This document shows positions 1-7,251 of a DNA stretch of 12,150 nucleotides, piece by piece (position 1 is the first letter of the stretch; each line of letters begins with the position of its first letter). A program made the position numbers and the translations under genes. A model generated the notes under the pieces. That model was not told where the DNA came from, ran no database searches, and saw only the letters and a program-made list of their open reading frames with translations. Source of the DNA: an uncultured Gammaproteobacteria bacterium (lineage in GTDB: Bacteria; Pseudomonadota; Gammaproteobacteria; Rariloculales; Rariloculaceae); contig CAMPKU010000131.1 of NCBI GenBank assembly GCA_946887385.1, positions 1-12,150 of the forward strand, read 5' to 3'.

Positions 1-8
1 GCCCTAGC

Positions 9-23
9 GCTCGTCCGACGAGC
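9..23. repeat. Small stem-loop at the left edge
   Basis: A perfect 6-bp inverted repeat, GCTCGT at 9-14 and ACGAGC at 18-23, surrounds a 3-nt loop. No T-run follows on either strand, so it is not a convincing terminator. It may belong to the repeat-rich block that follows, or to the 3' end of a gene left of the window. Nothing else is recognisable in 1-46. Confidence 0.35.
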
Positions 24-46
24 CGACCTGCTGCGAGCGTCCCTGC

Positions 47-167
47 GTTTCGCTGCGGGTGCGTGCAGGCCCTTCCGGGACCGCCGTGAATACGTCCCTG
101 TAGGCTCGCTCGCGCGCGTCCTGCGCGCGAGCGTCCCGGAAGGGCCTGCACGCACCCGCAGCGAAAC
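47..167 (+). repeat. Stem-bulge-hairpin repeat element, copy 1
   Basis: A 34-nt left arm (47-80) is perfectly complementary to a 34-nt right arm (134-167). Inside, a 26-nt one-sided bulge (81-106) carries TACGTCCCTGTAGGCT at 91-106. It is followed by an inner hairpin with perfect 11-bp arms (107-117 and 123-133) and a 5-nt loop, abutting the right arm. The whole folds as a long stem with a bulge and a short capping hairpin. A second copy with the same architecture lies at 327-448 in the opposite orientation, so this is a dispersed repeat rather than a chance palindrome. It contains no plausible gene. Whether it acts as RNA, as a DNA cruciform or only as a selfish repeat cannot be told from one window. 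Confidence 0.85.
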
Positions 168-222
168 AATCACCGGCATCGCCAGTACGGGGGTCGGCAA
201 AGAGGCTCGGCGCCCTTGACGG

Positions 223-248
223 GGGGACGAATTTCTTAATCCGTCGCC
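223..248. repeat. Degenerate REP-like palindrome
   Basis: The arm at 223-233 (GGGGACGAATT) pairs with 238-248 (AATCCGTCGCC) at 9 of 11 positions around a 4-nt loop. It is a decayed version of the perfect palindrome at 271-296, sharing the AATCCGTC core. It sits between the two stem-bulge-hairpin elements. Confidence 0.5.
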
Positions 249-270
249 CTGCTCAGAAGTCCGGACAAGA

Positions 271-296
271 GGGGACGGATTTGGAAATCCGTCCCC
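271..296. repeat. Perfect REP-like palindrome, GGGGACGGATTT arms
   Basis: GGGGACGGATTT at 271-282 and AAATCCGTCCCC at 285-296 are exact reverse complements separated by two G residues. Short GC-rich palindromes of this form resemble repetitive extragenic palindromes (REPs), which in many Gammaproteobacteria are associated with RAYT (TnpA-REP) transposases; no RAYT gene lies in the window. The half-motif AATCCGTCCCC recurs at 7237-7247, which supports a dispersed repeat family. It has no T-tract, so a terminator role is unlikely. Confidence 0.65.
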
Positions 297-326
297 GGCG
301 TGCCCCGCGCGGCGACAAGGGTTAGT

Positions 327-448
327 GGTCCGGTGCGGGTGCGGAGAGGCTTGCCCGGGACGCTCGCGCGCAGGGACGCGCGCGAGCGAGCCTACAGGGA
401 CGTACTTGCGGCGTTCCCGGGCGAGCCTCTCTGCGCCCGCACCGGACC
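327..448 (-). repeat. Stem-bulge-hairpin repeat element, copy 2 (inverted)
   Basis: The arms 327-360 and 415-448 pair at 31 of 34 positions as Watson-Crick pairs. The other three are T-G or G-T on the plus strand. The inner hairpin (361-371 with 378-388, perfect 11 bp, 6-nt loop) abuts the left arm, and a 26-nt bulge (389-414) precedes the right arm. This is the mirror image of the layout at 47-167, so the element lies in the opposite orientation. The reverse complement of the bulge matches copy 1 at 22 of 26 positions, including all of TACGTCCCTGTAGGCT. The inner hairpin is identical apart from one loop base. The stem sequences match at only 23 of 34 positions. It begins 43 nt past the stop codon of the minus-strand sat-cysC gene, so it would lie in that transcript's 3' region. 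Confidence 0.85.
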
Positions 449-478
449 GCGATGCGCTAAGTTCGCGCGCGCGATAAT

Positions 479-491
479 CCGCCTTCGGCGG
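479..491 (-). terminator. Possible weak terminator hairpin directly after sat-cysC
   Basis: CCGCC at 479-483 and GGCGG at 487-491 form a perfect 5-bp stem with a 3-nt loop. The stem touches the stop codon of the minus-strand gene (492-494). Downstream on that strand is ATTATC rather than a run of T, so intrinsic termination would be inefficient. The much stronger structure at 327-448 lies just beyond. Confidence 0.3.
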
Positions 492-2204
492 CTATTTGAT
501 GAAGCCGAACGACTCGAGCTTGACGATGATGCGGTGCGCCGACATGTCGGGCGTCGCATCGGAGGTGTCGACGCGCATCTCCGGGTTTTCGGGCACCTCG
601 TACGGGTCGTCGATGCCGGTGAAGCCCTTGAGGATGCCGGCCCGCGCTTTCGCGTAGAGCCCCTTGCGGTCGCGCGCCTCGCATACCTCGAGCGGCGTGG
701 ACACGTGGATCTCGAGAAAGCCGCCGAGCGGCTCGATCATGTCGCGCACGATCTTACGCGTGGCCGCGTACGGTGCGATCGGCGCACAAATCGCGATGCC
801 GCCGTTCTTCGTGATCTCGCTCGCGACGTAACCGATGCGCTGAATGTTGAGATCGCGATGCTCCTTCGAGAAGCCGAGCTCGCTCGACAAGTGCTTGCGC
901 ACGAGGTCGCCGTCGAGCAGCGTCACCGGCCGGCCGCCCATCTCCATGAGCTTCACCATCAGCGCGTTCGCTACGGTCGACTTGCCGGAGCCCGAAAGGC
1001 CCGTGAAGAACACCGTGAAGCCTTGCTTGTGGCGCGGCGGATGCGTGCGGCGCAGCTCAGCCACCACAGCGGGGAACGAGAACCAGTCGGGGATGTCGGC
1101 GCCTTCCTGAAGCCGCCTGCGCAGCTCGGTGCCGGAAATGTCGAGCGTCCGCTCACCTTTCTCGACTTCGTCTTCGGGAAAGTACTGCGCCTTGTCCTCG
1201 ACGTAGACCATGTTCTTGAACGGCACCATGCTGATGTCGATCTCTTTCTCGACTTGCTGCATGAGACGCTGCGCGTCGTACGGCCCGTAGAACGGTTTAC
1301 CGGTGCTGTCGCTGCCGGGCCCCGCATGATCGCGGCCGACGATGAAGTGCGTGCAGCCGTAGTTCTTGCGGATGATGGCGTGCCACACGGCTTCGCGCGG
1401 CCCGCCCATGCGCATCGCGAGCGGCAACAGCGAGAGCGCCGTCGTCTGCTCCGGATACGCCTTCAACAAGTGCTCGTAACAGCGAACTCGCGTGAAGTGA
1501 TCGACGTCGCCGGGCTTCGTCATGCCCACCACGGGTTGAATCAGCAAGTTCGCCTCGACGTCTTTCGCCGCGCGAAATGTGAGCTCTTGGTGCGCGCGGT
1601 GCATCGGGTTGCGCGTTTGGAACGCCACGATTCGCCGCCAGCCTAGCTTGTCGAAGCGGTCACGTAGTTCCTTCGGAGTATCTCGTAAGTATTTGAAATC
1701 GTAGTGAACAGGCGCATCCACACCGCGCAACTTACCGCCGAGATAAACCTCGTTGCTGCGGTTTTTCAGATAGCTGACGGACGGATGTTTCACGTCGGTT
1801 GTGCCGAACACCGACTTCGCTTCTGCTTCGCGATCCGGGCGATAAATGCTCGAGATCTCCATCGTGGCCGTGAGCACGCCTTCGCCGTCGCGCAGCGCGA
1901 TCGTATCGCCTTCCCTGAGCTTCTCGGCGAACTTCGGCGTCACGTCGAGCGTAACCGGCATCGGCCATAGCACGCCGCTCGTGAGGCGCATGTCGGACAG
2001 CACGCGCCGGTAGTCGCCCTCGTCCAGGAAACCTTCGAGCGGCGAAAATGCGCCGTTCAACAGCATCTCGATGTCGCACAGCTGGCGCATGGTGAGATCC
2101 CATGACGGCAGGTCCCGGGCGCGGGCCTTTTCCTGTTTGTTGCCCGCCTCATCGAGATACAAGTTCTTCAACACCCCGCCGTGGGGATCTTTCAAGGCAC
2201 CCAT
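492..2204 (-). CDS. Bifunctional sulfate adenylyltransferase / adenylylsulfate kinase (Sat-CysC fusion)
   Basis: This 570-residue cytoplasmic enzyme would activate sulfate in two steps: ATP plus sulfate to APS, then APS phosphorylation to PAPS, for assimilation or for sulfotransferases. Residues 1 to about 390 are ATP sulfurylase, with the nucleotide-binding QTRNPMHRAH (196-205) and GRDHAGPGS (290-298). Residues from about 395 to 570 are APS kinase, with P-loop GLSGSGKST (402-410), DGD (431-433) and GFSKEHRDLN (444-453). Both active sites look intact, so both activities are expected; in fungal-type fusions the kinase-like domain can be regulatory instead. The ATG at 2204 is preceded by GGGAG (2214-2218) at 9 nt. 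It lies 88 nt downstream of the malonyltransferase gene on the same strand and may be cotranscribed. No CysD/CysN, PAPS reductase or sulfotransferase gene is in view, so the fate of the PAPS is unknown. Confidence 0.95.
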   Translation of the reverse strand: MGALKDPHGGVLKNLYLDEAGNKQEKARARDLPSWDLTMRQLCDIEMLLNGAFSPLEGFLDEGDYRRVLSDMRLTSGVLWPMPVTLDVTPKFAEKLREGDTIALRDGEGVLTATMEISSIYRPDREAEAKSVFGTTDVKHPSVSYLKNRSNEVYLGGKLRGVDAPVHYDFKYLRDTPKELRDRFDKLGWRRIVAFQTRNPMHRAHQELTFRAAKDVEANLLIQPVVGMTKPGDVDHFTRVRCYEHLLKAYPEQTTALSLLPLAMRMGGPREAVWHAIIRKNYGCTHFIVGRDHAGPGSDSTGKPFYGPYDAQRLMQQVEKEIDISMVPFKNMVYVEDKAQYFPEDEVEKGERTLDISGTELRRRLQEGADIPDWFSFPAVVAELRRTHPPRHKQGFTVFFTGLSGSGKSTVANALMVKLMEMGGRPVTLLDGDLVRKHLSSELGFSKEHRDLNIQRIGYVASEITKNGGIAICAPIAPYAATRKIVRDMIEPLGGFLEIHVSTPLEVCEARDRKGLYAKARAGILKGFTGIDDPYEVPENPEMRVDTSDATPDMSAHRIIVKLESFGFIK

Positions 2205-2292
2205 TCGCTTTCGCTCCCGTATAAAAAGTGGTGCGCAACCGGTGGCACGAGCACGAAGCCTCGCGCCCGAGCGGTTGTCGCCATGGTGTAAG

Positions 2293-3273
2293 TTAGCCGT
2301 TCAACAGCTGCTCGGCTGTCGCGCGGATCGTCGCCGCGTTGATCGCGGGCAAGTATTGTGCTTGATGCTCGCGCCATTTCAAGGATTTCTTGATGATCGT
2401 CTCCAGGTTCGGCCGCTTGCCGTCGGGCCCTTCACCCTTGCCAATCCCGCCGCCGAGCTCGATGACGCCATCGATGCCTGCGTCGACGGCCGCGTTGATA
2501 CACGACACCCATTTGACGGGATTGAAAAGCTGGAAGAACAATCGCGAACGAATCGCGTTGCTCGACGACTCGTGCAACTTGCCCGTGTAATTCGAGAGCG
2601 TGGCGACTTGCAGCGGCGCGAACTCCGTTTGCTCGAGCACTTTGCGGAACTCCTGCGCGGCGCCGACCATGAGATAAGTGTGGAAGGCGCCCTCGGTATT
2701 CAGGCGCACGCCGCGCTTGTTCGGATAGAGCGTGGCCATCTCGGCAGCCAGCGCATCCAGGTCGCTCGTCTCGCCCGCGACGACGGTCTGGTCGGGTAGA
2801 TTGCATCCACCGATGCCGCAGAAAAATTTGTCCGCGAGCGCTGCCGCGGCGGGCAGATCCAGCGTGGTGGCCAGCATGCCGCCCCGCCCGAATTCGCTCA
2901 TGAGCTCGCCGCGGCGCTGCACGAGCTTCAGCGCCGCCTCGAACTGAAGTGCGCCGGCCATGACGAGCGCCGAGTATTCGCCGAGGCTATGGCCGGCGCC
3001 GAGCGCCGGCTGCACGCGATCGCCTACGAGGCTGCGGAACGCTTCGAGGCAGGCTACCTCGTGGGTCAGCAGGGCCGGCTGCGTGAAGCGCGTAAGGTTC
3101 AACTCTTCGCGCGGATCGCGGAACGCGAGCTCCGCCATGTCGTAGCCTAAGACTTCGCTGGCACGCGCGTAGAGATCGCGGGCCACAGGGAACGCGTCGA
3201 CGAGATCGGAGCCCATGCCCCGATACTGCGAGCCCTGGCCCGGAAAGACATAGAGAACCTTGCTGACGGCCAC
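2293..3273 (-). CDS. FabD-like ACP S-malonyltransferase with atypical C-terminus
   Basis: A malonyl-CoA:ACP transacylase-family protein, expected to move a malonyl (or other acyl) group from CoA to an acyl carrier protein in fatty acid or polyketide synthesis. From the GTG at 3273 (326 residues) it shows FPGQGSQYRGMG near residue 10, the nucleophile motif GHSLGEYSA with Ser96, QRR around 119-121, and the catalytic His198 in GAFHT. These positions match E. coli FabD (Ser92, Arg117, His201), which is why I prefer this start over an in-frame TTG at 3336. The only Shine-Dalgarno-like AGGA lies 2 nt from the GTG, so the start is uncertain. The canonical EVGPGKVL-type C-terminal segment is replaced by a longer ELGGGIGKGEGPDGKRPN (272-289). 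That points to a separate subfamily rather than the housekeeping enzyme. No other fab or PKS gene is adjacent; the next gene is sat-cysC. Confidence 0.88.
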   Translation of the reverse strand: MAVSKVLYVFPGQGSQYRGMGSDLVDAFPVARDLYARASEVLGYDMAELAFRDPREELNLTRFTQPALLTHEVACLEAFRSLVGDRVQPALGAGHSLGEYSALVMAGALQFEAALKLVQRRGELMSEFGRGGMLATTLDLPAAAALADKFFCGIGGCNLPDQTVVAGETSDLDALAAEMATLYPNKRGVRLNTEGAFHTYLMVGAAQEFRKVLEQTEFAPLQVATLSNYTGKLHESSSNAIRSRLFFQLFNPVKWVSCINAAVDAGIDGVIELGGGIGKGEGPDGKRPNLETIIKKSLKWREHQAQYLPAINAATIRATAEQLLNG

Positions 3274-3381
3274 GATCCTGAAATTTTGCTCATGCAAGAG
3301 CGGCGTACGATGCCCGAACGCTGCCGTTAAAGCCAAGACGAAGCTGGAATCGCGTTATGCCGCCGCGGTAGAACGGCGCGC

Positions 3382-4668
3382 TTAGGAAACGGTCGCCGCG
3401 CGCCGGCCGCGCTCGGGATCGACGCTCGCGAGCACGACGAGGCCCAGCACGAAAAACGTGCCGGTGATCAGCATCGCGCTGCGATGATCGTTATCGGTGA
3501 GCCAAGTGACGGCGCCGTATGTGAGCGGCCCCAAGATCGAGGCAAGCTTCACGGCGAACCCCCACAAGCCGAAGAACTCGGCGTGTCGATTGGCCGGCGC
3601 CAAGTAACCGACGAGCGCCCGGCCGGCCGATTGGCTGGCCCCGAGACACACGCCGGCGATGTTGGCGGCAATCCAGAAGCCCGCTCGCTCTGTGGTGAAG
3701 TATGCGATGAGCACCATCGCGCACCAGCCGAGCAATGTAAGCGCCAGCGTGCGGCGATGCCCCAGTCGATCTTGCCACTGCCCGAACAAAAACGCCCCCA
3801 GGCTCGCCGTGACGTTCACGAGCAGCACGAGCACGATCGTGTCTTGCGTGGTGAAGCCCATGGCCACTTGCGCGTAAATCGCGGCCAGCGCGATCACGGT
3901 TTGCACGCCCGATTGATACAACACGATGCAGGCCAGGAACCGCATGAGATCCTTGAACTCGCTGGCGTGACGCAACGTTTCGCCCACGCGCGCCAGCGCG
4001 TGCGTGGCCACGTGCTTCTGCGCCGGCTGCGGCTGCGCGCGCTCCTTGAGCAGCAAGAATGTGAACGAGCTCGCGACGGCAAACACGCCGGCCGTGATCA
4101 GCATCGTGACCGGAACGAACTGAGCTTCCGTCTGGCCCTGGCCTCGCGCGAAGATCACATAGGCCAAGCAGATCGCCAGCGTGAGCAACCCGCCGATATA
4201 ACCCAACGACCAACCCCAGGCCGATACTTTGCCCATCGCCTCGCCGCGCGCGAGCTCGGGCAAGAACGCCGCGACCAAGTTCTCGCCGGTGCCGAAGAAG
4301 ACGTTCGACAACACGATCAGAGCGAACGCGAGCGCGAGATCGCCGGGGCCCACGAACGACAAGAGGGCCGTGCCGAGCACGCATCCGGACGTGGTTACGG
4401 CGAGCAATTTCTTTTTCGCCGCGTGAACGTCGGCATATGCGCCGACGATCGGGGCGCTAAAGATGACGATCGCATAGCTCACCGACAAAGCCGCAGTCCA
4501 CGCGAAGGTTCCCCAGCTCTCGCCCGCGGCCACAACGCCCACGAAGTAGGCGTTGAAGACGGCCGTGATGACCACGGTTGTGAATCCCGAGTTCGCGAAG
4601 TCGTACATCGCCCAGGCGAACAGCTCCCGCGGGCGAACACCGGGTTGCAAAGCGCTACTGAAGCTCAT
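3382..4668 (-). CDS. UMF1-type major facilitator superfamily transporter
   Basis: An inner-membrane transporter of 428 residues with about 12 hydrophobic segments. The N-terminal ELFAWAMYDFANSGFTTVV (15-33) is characteristic of the UMF1/Atg22-like MFS family. MFS motif-A-like loops follow helix 2 (GAYADVHAAKKK, about 76-87) and recur in the second half (GQWQDRLGHRRT). Substrates of this family are mostly unknown; yeast Atg22 exports amino acids from the vacuole. The ATG at 4668 is chosen because the family motif begins 15 residues later and the longer reading frame upstream is arginine-rich sequence unlike the family. The gene starts 19 nt after the dehydrogenase stop codon, suggesting one operon. 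It lacks a Shine-Dalgarno sequence but has TATCAT 7 nt before the ATG. A role moving the substrate or product of the two upstream enzymes is an inference from position. Confidence 0.9.
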   Translation of the reverse strand: MSFSSALQPGVRPRELFAWAMYDFANSGFTTVVITAVFNAYFVGVVAAGESWGTFAWTAALSVSYAIVIFSAPIVGAYADVHAAKKKLLAVTTSGCVLGTALLSFVGPGDLALAFALIVLSNVFFGTGENLVAAFLPELARGEAMGKVSAWGWSLGYIGGLLTLAICLAYVIFARGQGQTEAQFVPVTMLITAGVFAVASSFTFLLLKERAQPQPAQKHVATHALARVGETLRHASEFKDLMRFLACIVLYQSGVQTVIALAAIYAQVAMGFTTQDTIVLVLLVNVTASLGAFLFGQWQDRLGHRRTLALTLLGWCAMVLIAYFTTERAGFWIAANIAGVCLGASQSAGRALVGYLAPANRHAEFFGLWGFAVKLASILGPLTYGAVTWLTDNDHRSAMLITGTFFVLGLVVLASVDPERGRRAATVS

Positions 4669-4675
4669 GCGCGTG

Positions 4676-4681
4676 ATGATA
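4676..4681 (-). promoter_or_regulatory. Candidate -10 box (TATCAT) just upstream of the MFS gene
   Basis: On the minus strand CGGTATCAT ends 7 nt before the ATG at 4668, and no Shine-Dalgarno sequence is present. A -10 box here would start transcription at or next to the ATG, giving a leaderless mRNA. The same CGGTATCAT occurs upstream of terC. It lies in the 19-nt gap after the dehydrogenase gene, so it would be an internal operon promoter. No -35 was recognised. Confidence 0.3.
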
Positions 4682-4687
4682 CCGTCG

Positions 4688-5743
4688 TCACGCGTTGCGC
4701 ACTGCGAGCAGCGACTTGCCGCCGAATCGCGCTTGCCATTTCGCGATCGCAGCAACGTTATAGATGCGTTGCGGCAACTCGCCGCGCAGCGCCGCCAGCA
4801 CGTCCTCGGCAGCCCAGGGAATCGCCGCGCCCAGCGTGCCGCCCTGATTCGCCGCCACCATGTGCGGCGAGAGCAGCACGCGGTCGCCGAAGCTTCGGAT
4901 GCGGGCATCGCGCGGCAGCGGCTCCTCGGGCAGCACGTCGAGTGCCGCGGCCGTCAGCGCGCGCGCCTCGAGCGCATCGCACAGCGCCTCGAGATCGACG
5001 ACGCTGCCGCGCGCGGTGTTGATCAGCACTGCCGTCGGCTTCAGCAGCGCGAGACGGCGCCGGTCCATGAGCCCGCGCGTCTCGGCCGTGAGATTGCAGT
5101 GCAGCGTCACCACGTCGGACTCGCGCAGCAACGTGTCGAGATCGGTGTGCTGCACGCCGTGCCGCGCAAATTTGCCGGACTCCACATATGGATCGGCCGC
5201 GAGCACGCGCGCGCCCCACGGCTTCAGCAGATCCGCTACGCGCCCGCCGGCACGCCCGAGACCGACGATGCCGATCGTGATGCCGGGATAGCCGTCGGCG
5301 CGCCGGCCAACGTAAGTGCCGTAGATCGGCGGCTCGCGCCAGCCGCCCGCCTTGACGTGACGGTCACGCTCGCCGATGCGCTTCAAGAGCGCGAGCATCA
5401 TGGCCAGCGTGCCTTCGGCGACGCCGCCCCAATTGGCCTCCGTGGGACCGTGCGTGACGAGCACGCCGAGCGCACTGGCCGCGTCCACGTCGACGTCGTC
5501 GATGCCGATCGTGTACTTGGCCACCAGGCGCAGCCGCGGCGAGAGGGTGAGAAATTCACGGTCGATCTGGCCGCGGAACGTGGCGCCGAGCAGCACGTCG
5601 GCGTCTGCCGCGAGCGCTGCAAGGGCGGCACGGTCCGCGTTCGGCGCTGCGACGACGACGTCGCAGCCGGCAGCTTCGAGCAGCCGGTGCGACGTACCGC
5701 TCTCGTCGACCGGCCGGTAGATGAGGACTTTCGGCCGGCTCAA
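4688..5743 (-). CDS. D-isomer-specific 2-hydroxyacid dehydrogenase
   Basis: A 351-residue cytoplasmic NAD(P)-dependent oxidoreductase interconverting a 2-keto acid and a D-2-hydroxyacid. The family includes phosphoglycerate dehydrogenase, glyoxylate/hydroxypyruvate reductases and D-lactate dehydrogenase. The Rossmann motif GLGRAG is at 161-166. The catalytic triad appears as Arg245 in NTARGSVVD, Glu274 in LPEEPLP and His294 in LSPHMV. The length suits a single-domain-pair enzyme without the ACT domain of many SerA proteins, so serine synthesis is unlikely. The true substrate cannot be read from sequence. The start is a TTG at 5743, 22 nt after the hydrolase stop; the N-terminus MSRPKVLIYRP fits the family well. 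It sits in a tight row between a periplasmic hydrolase and an MFS transporter, suggesting a small catabolic or detoxification operon. Confidence 0.92.
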   Translation of the reverse strand: MSRPKVLIYRPVDESGTSHRLLEAAGCDVVVAAPNADRAALAALAADADVLLGATFRGQIDREFLTLSPRLRLVAKYTIGIDDVDVDAASALGVLVTHGPTEANWGGVAEGTLAMMLALLKRIGERDRHVKAGGWREPPIYGTYVGRRADGYPGITIGIVGLGRAGGRVADLLKPWGARVLAADPYVESGKFARHGVQHTDLDTLLRESDVVTLHCNLTAETRGLMDRRRLALLKPTAVLINTARGSVVDLEALCDALEARALTAAALDVLPEEPLPRDARIRSFGDRVLLSPHMVAANQGGTLGAAIPWAAEDVLAALRGELPQRIYNVAAIAKWQARFGGKSLLAVRNA

Positions 5744-5765
5744 GCGGCGCCGTCCGCGCGGCCGG

Positions 5766-6659
<894 letters not shown>

Positions 6660-6713
6660 GGCCTTTCCCCCAAAGCGAGCTTCCGGCGCCGTGGTGGCGC
6701 GGATCTGCGACCG

Positions 6714-6722
6714 ATGATAGCA
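6714..6722 (-). promoter_or_regulatory. Extended -10 promoter candidate for the hydrolase operon
   Basis: The minus strand reads TGCTATCAT here, an extended -10 (TGn plus a 5/6 match to TATAAT). Transcription would start near 6707, leaving a leader of about 48 nt with the GGGGGA ribosome site. No good -35 is seen at 15-18 nt, which is tolerable for extended -10 promoters. It lies in the 121-bp divergent region shared with the thioesterase gene. Confidence 0.4.
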
Positions 6723-6768
6723 CCGGCTACGCGGCGCCAGGCAGCCGTCCGCGCCGCGCGCCGCGTGC

Positions 6769-6774
6769 GATACT
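6769..6774 (+). promoter_or_regulatory. Weak -10 candidate abutting the thioesterase start
   Basis: TGCGATACT (6766-6774) resembles an extended -10, with the hexamer matching TATAAT at 4 of 6. It ends 6 nt before the GTG start at 6781. With no Shine-Dalgarno sequence visible, a leaderless transcript is possible. The evidence is thin. Confidence 0.2.
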
Positions 6775-6780
6775 CCACGC

Positions 6781-7233
6781 GTGATCGACCGTGCCCACCT
6801 TTGCACCGAGCTCACCGCCACGTGGCACCGCGATATTCCGCTCGCCGCCGCGACGCAGATCGGCATCGAGAGCTACGACGGCCATACGCTGGCCGTGCGC
6901 GCGCCGCTGGCACCGAACCGCAACCTGCACGGCACGGCGTTCGCGGGCAGCCTGTTCTCGGTGTGCGTGCTCACGGGCTGGGGAACCGTATGGCTGGCGC
7001 TGCGCGAGCGCGGGCTCGCAGGCGCGATCGTCGTCGCCGACAGCAGCATTCAATATCGGAAAGCCGTGACGAGCGACCTGCTTTGCCGCTGCACGCCGGA
7101 TGCAGCCGCGTTGGCGGCGGGCGTCGAGCAGCTCGCGGCGAAGGGTCGAGCCACGTTCGACGTCGCTTGCGCGATTGAAAGCGACGGCAAGCGCGCCGTG
7201 AGCTTCACGGCCGCGTACGTGGTCCACGCCTAA
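6781..7233 (+). CDS. YiiD_C-type hot-dog thioesterase
   Basis: A 150-residue protein covering the whole putative thioesterase domain found at the C-terminus of E. coli YiiD (FabY). The hot-dog family hydrolyses acyl-CoA or acyl-ACP thioesters; the substrate here is unknown. The signature is APLAPNRNLHGTAFAGSLFS (41-60) followed by GWGTVWLALRERG, with the expected beta strand VADSSIQYRKAV around 85-96. It has no acetyltransferase domain, so it is the stand-alone form. The start is a GTG at 6781 with no clear ribosome-binding site; MIDRAHLCTEL begins at the usual point for the family. It is divergent from the hydrolase operon and convergent with terC, with 16 nt between the two stop codons, so it is probably monocistronic. 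Confidence 0.88.
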   Translation: MIDRAHLCTELTATWHRDIPLAAATQIGIESYDGHTLAVRAPLAPNRNLHGTAFAGSLFSVCVLTGWGTVWLALRERGLAGAIVVADSSIQYRKAVTSDLLCRCTPDAAALAAGVEQLAAKGRATFDVACAIESDGKRAVSFTAAYVVHA

Positions 7234-7236
7234 ATC

Positions 7237-7251
7237 AATCCGTCCCCTTTT
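7237..7251. repeat. REP-like half motif between thioesterase and terC
   Basis: AATCCGTCCCC at 7237-7247 followed by TTTT is the same 11-mer as the right arm of the perfect palindrome at 271-296. The opposite arm is missing. It fills nearly the whole 16-nt gap between convergent genes, and its T-run supplies the terC stop codon (7250-7252). It looks like a remnant or single half of the REP-like family. Confidence 0.45.

Noticed and set aside
47..448. CRISPR array
   Set aside because: There are only two repeat-like units, in opposite orientation, each a long palindrome with no regularly spaced identical direct repeats.
47..448. A single MITE or transposon with 120-nt terminal inverted repeats
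   Set aside because: The outer stems differ too much between ends, each end is itself a complete palindrome, and flanking bases (41-46 and 449-454) show no target-site duplication. Two inserted elements fit better.
300..1646. Long plus-strand open frame opposite sat-cysC
   Set aside because: It is antisense to a gene with intact catalytic motifs over its whole length, is Arg/His-rich without recognisable motifs, and starts inside the repeat block. Such shadows are common in GC-rich DNA.
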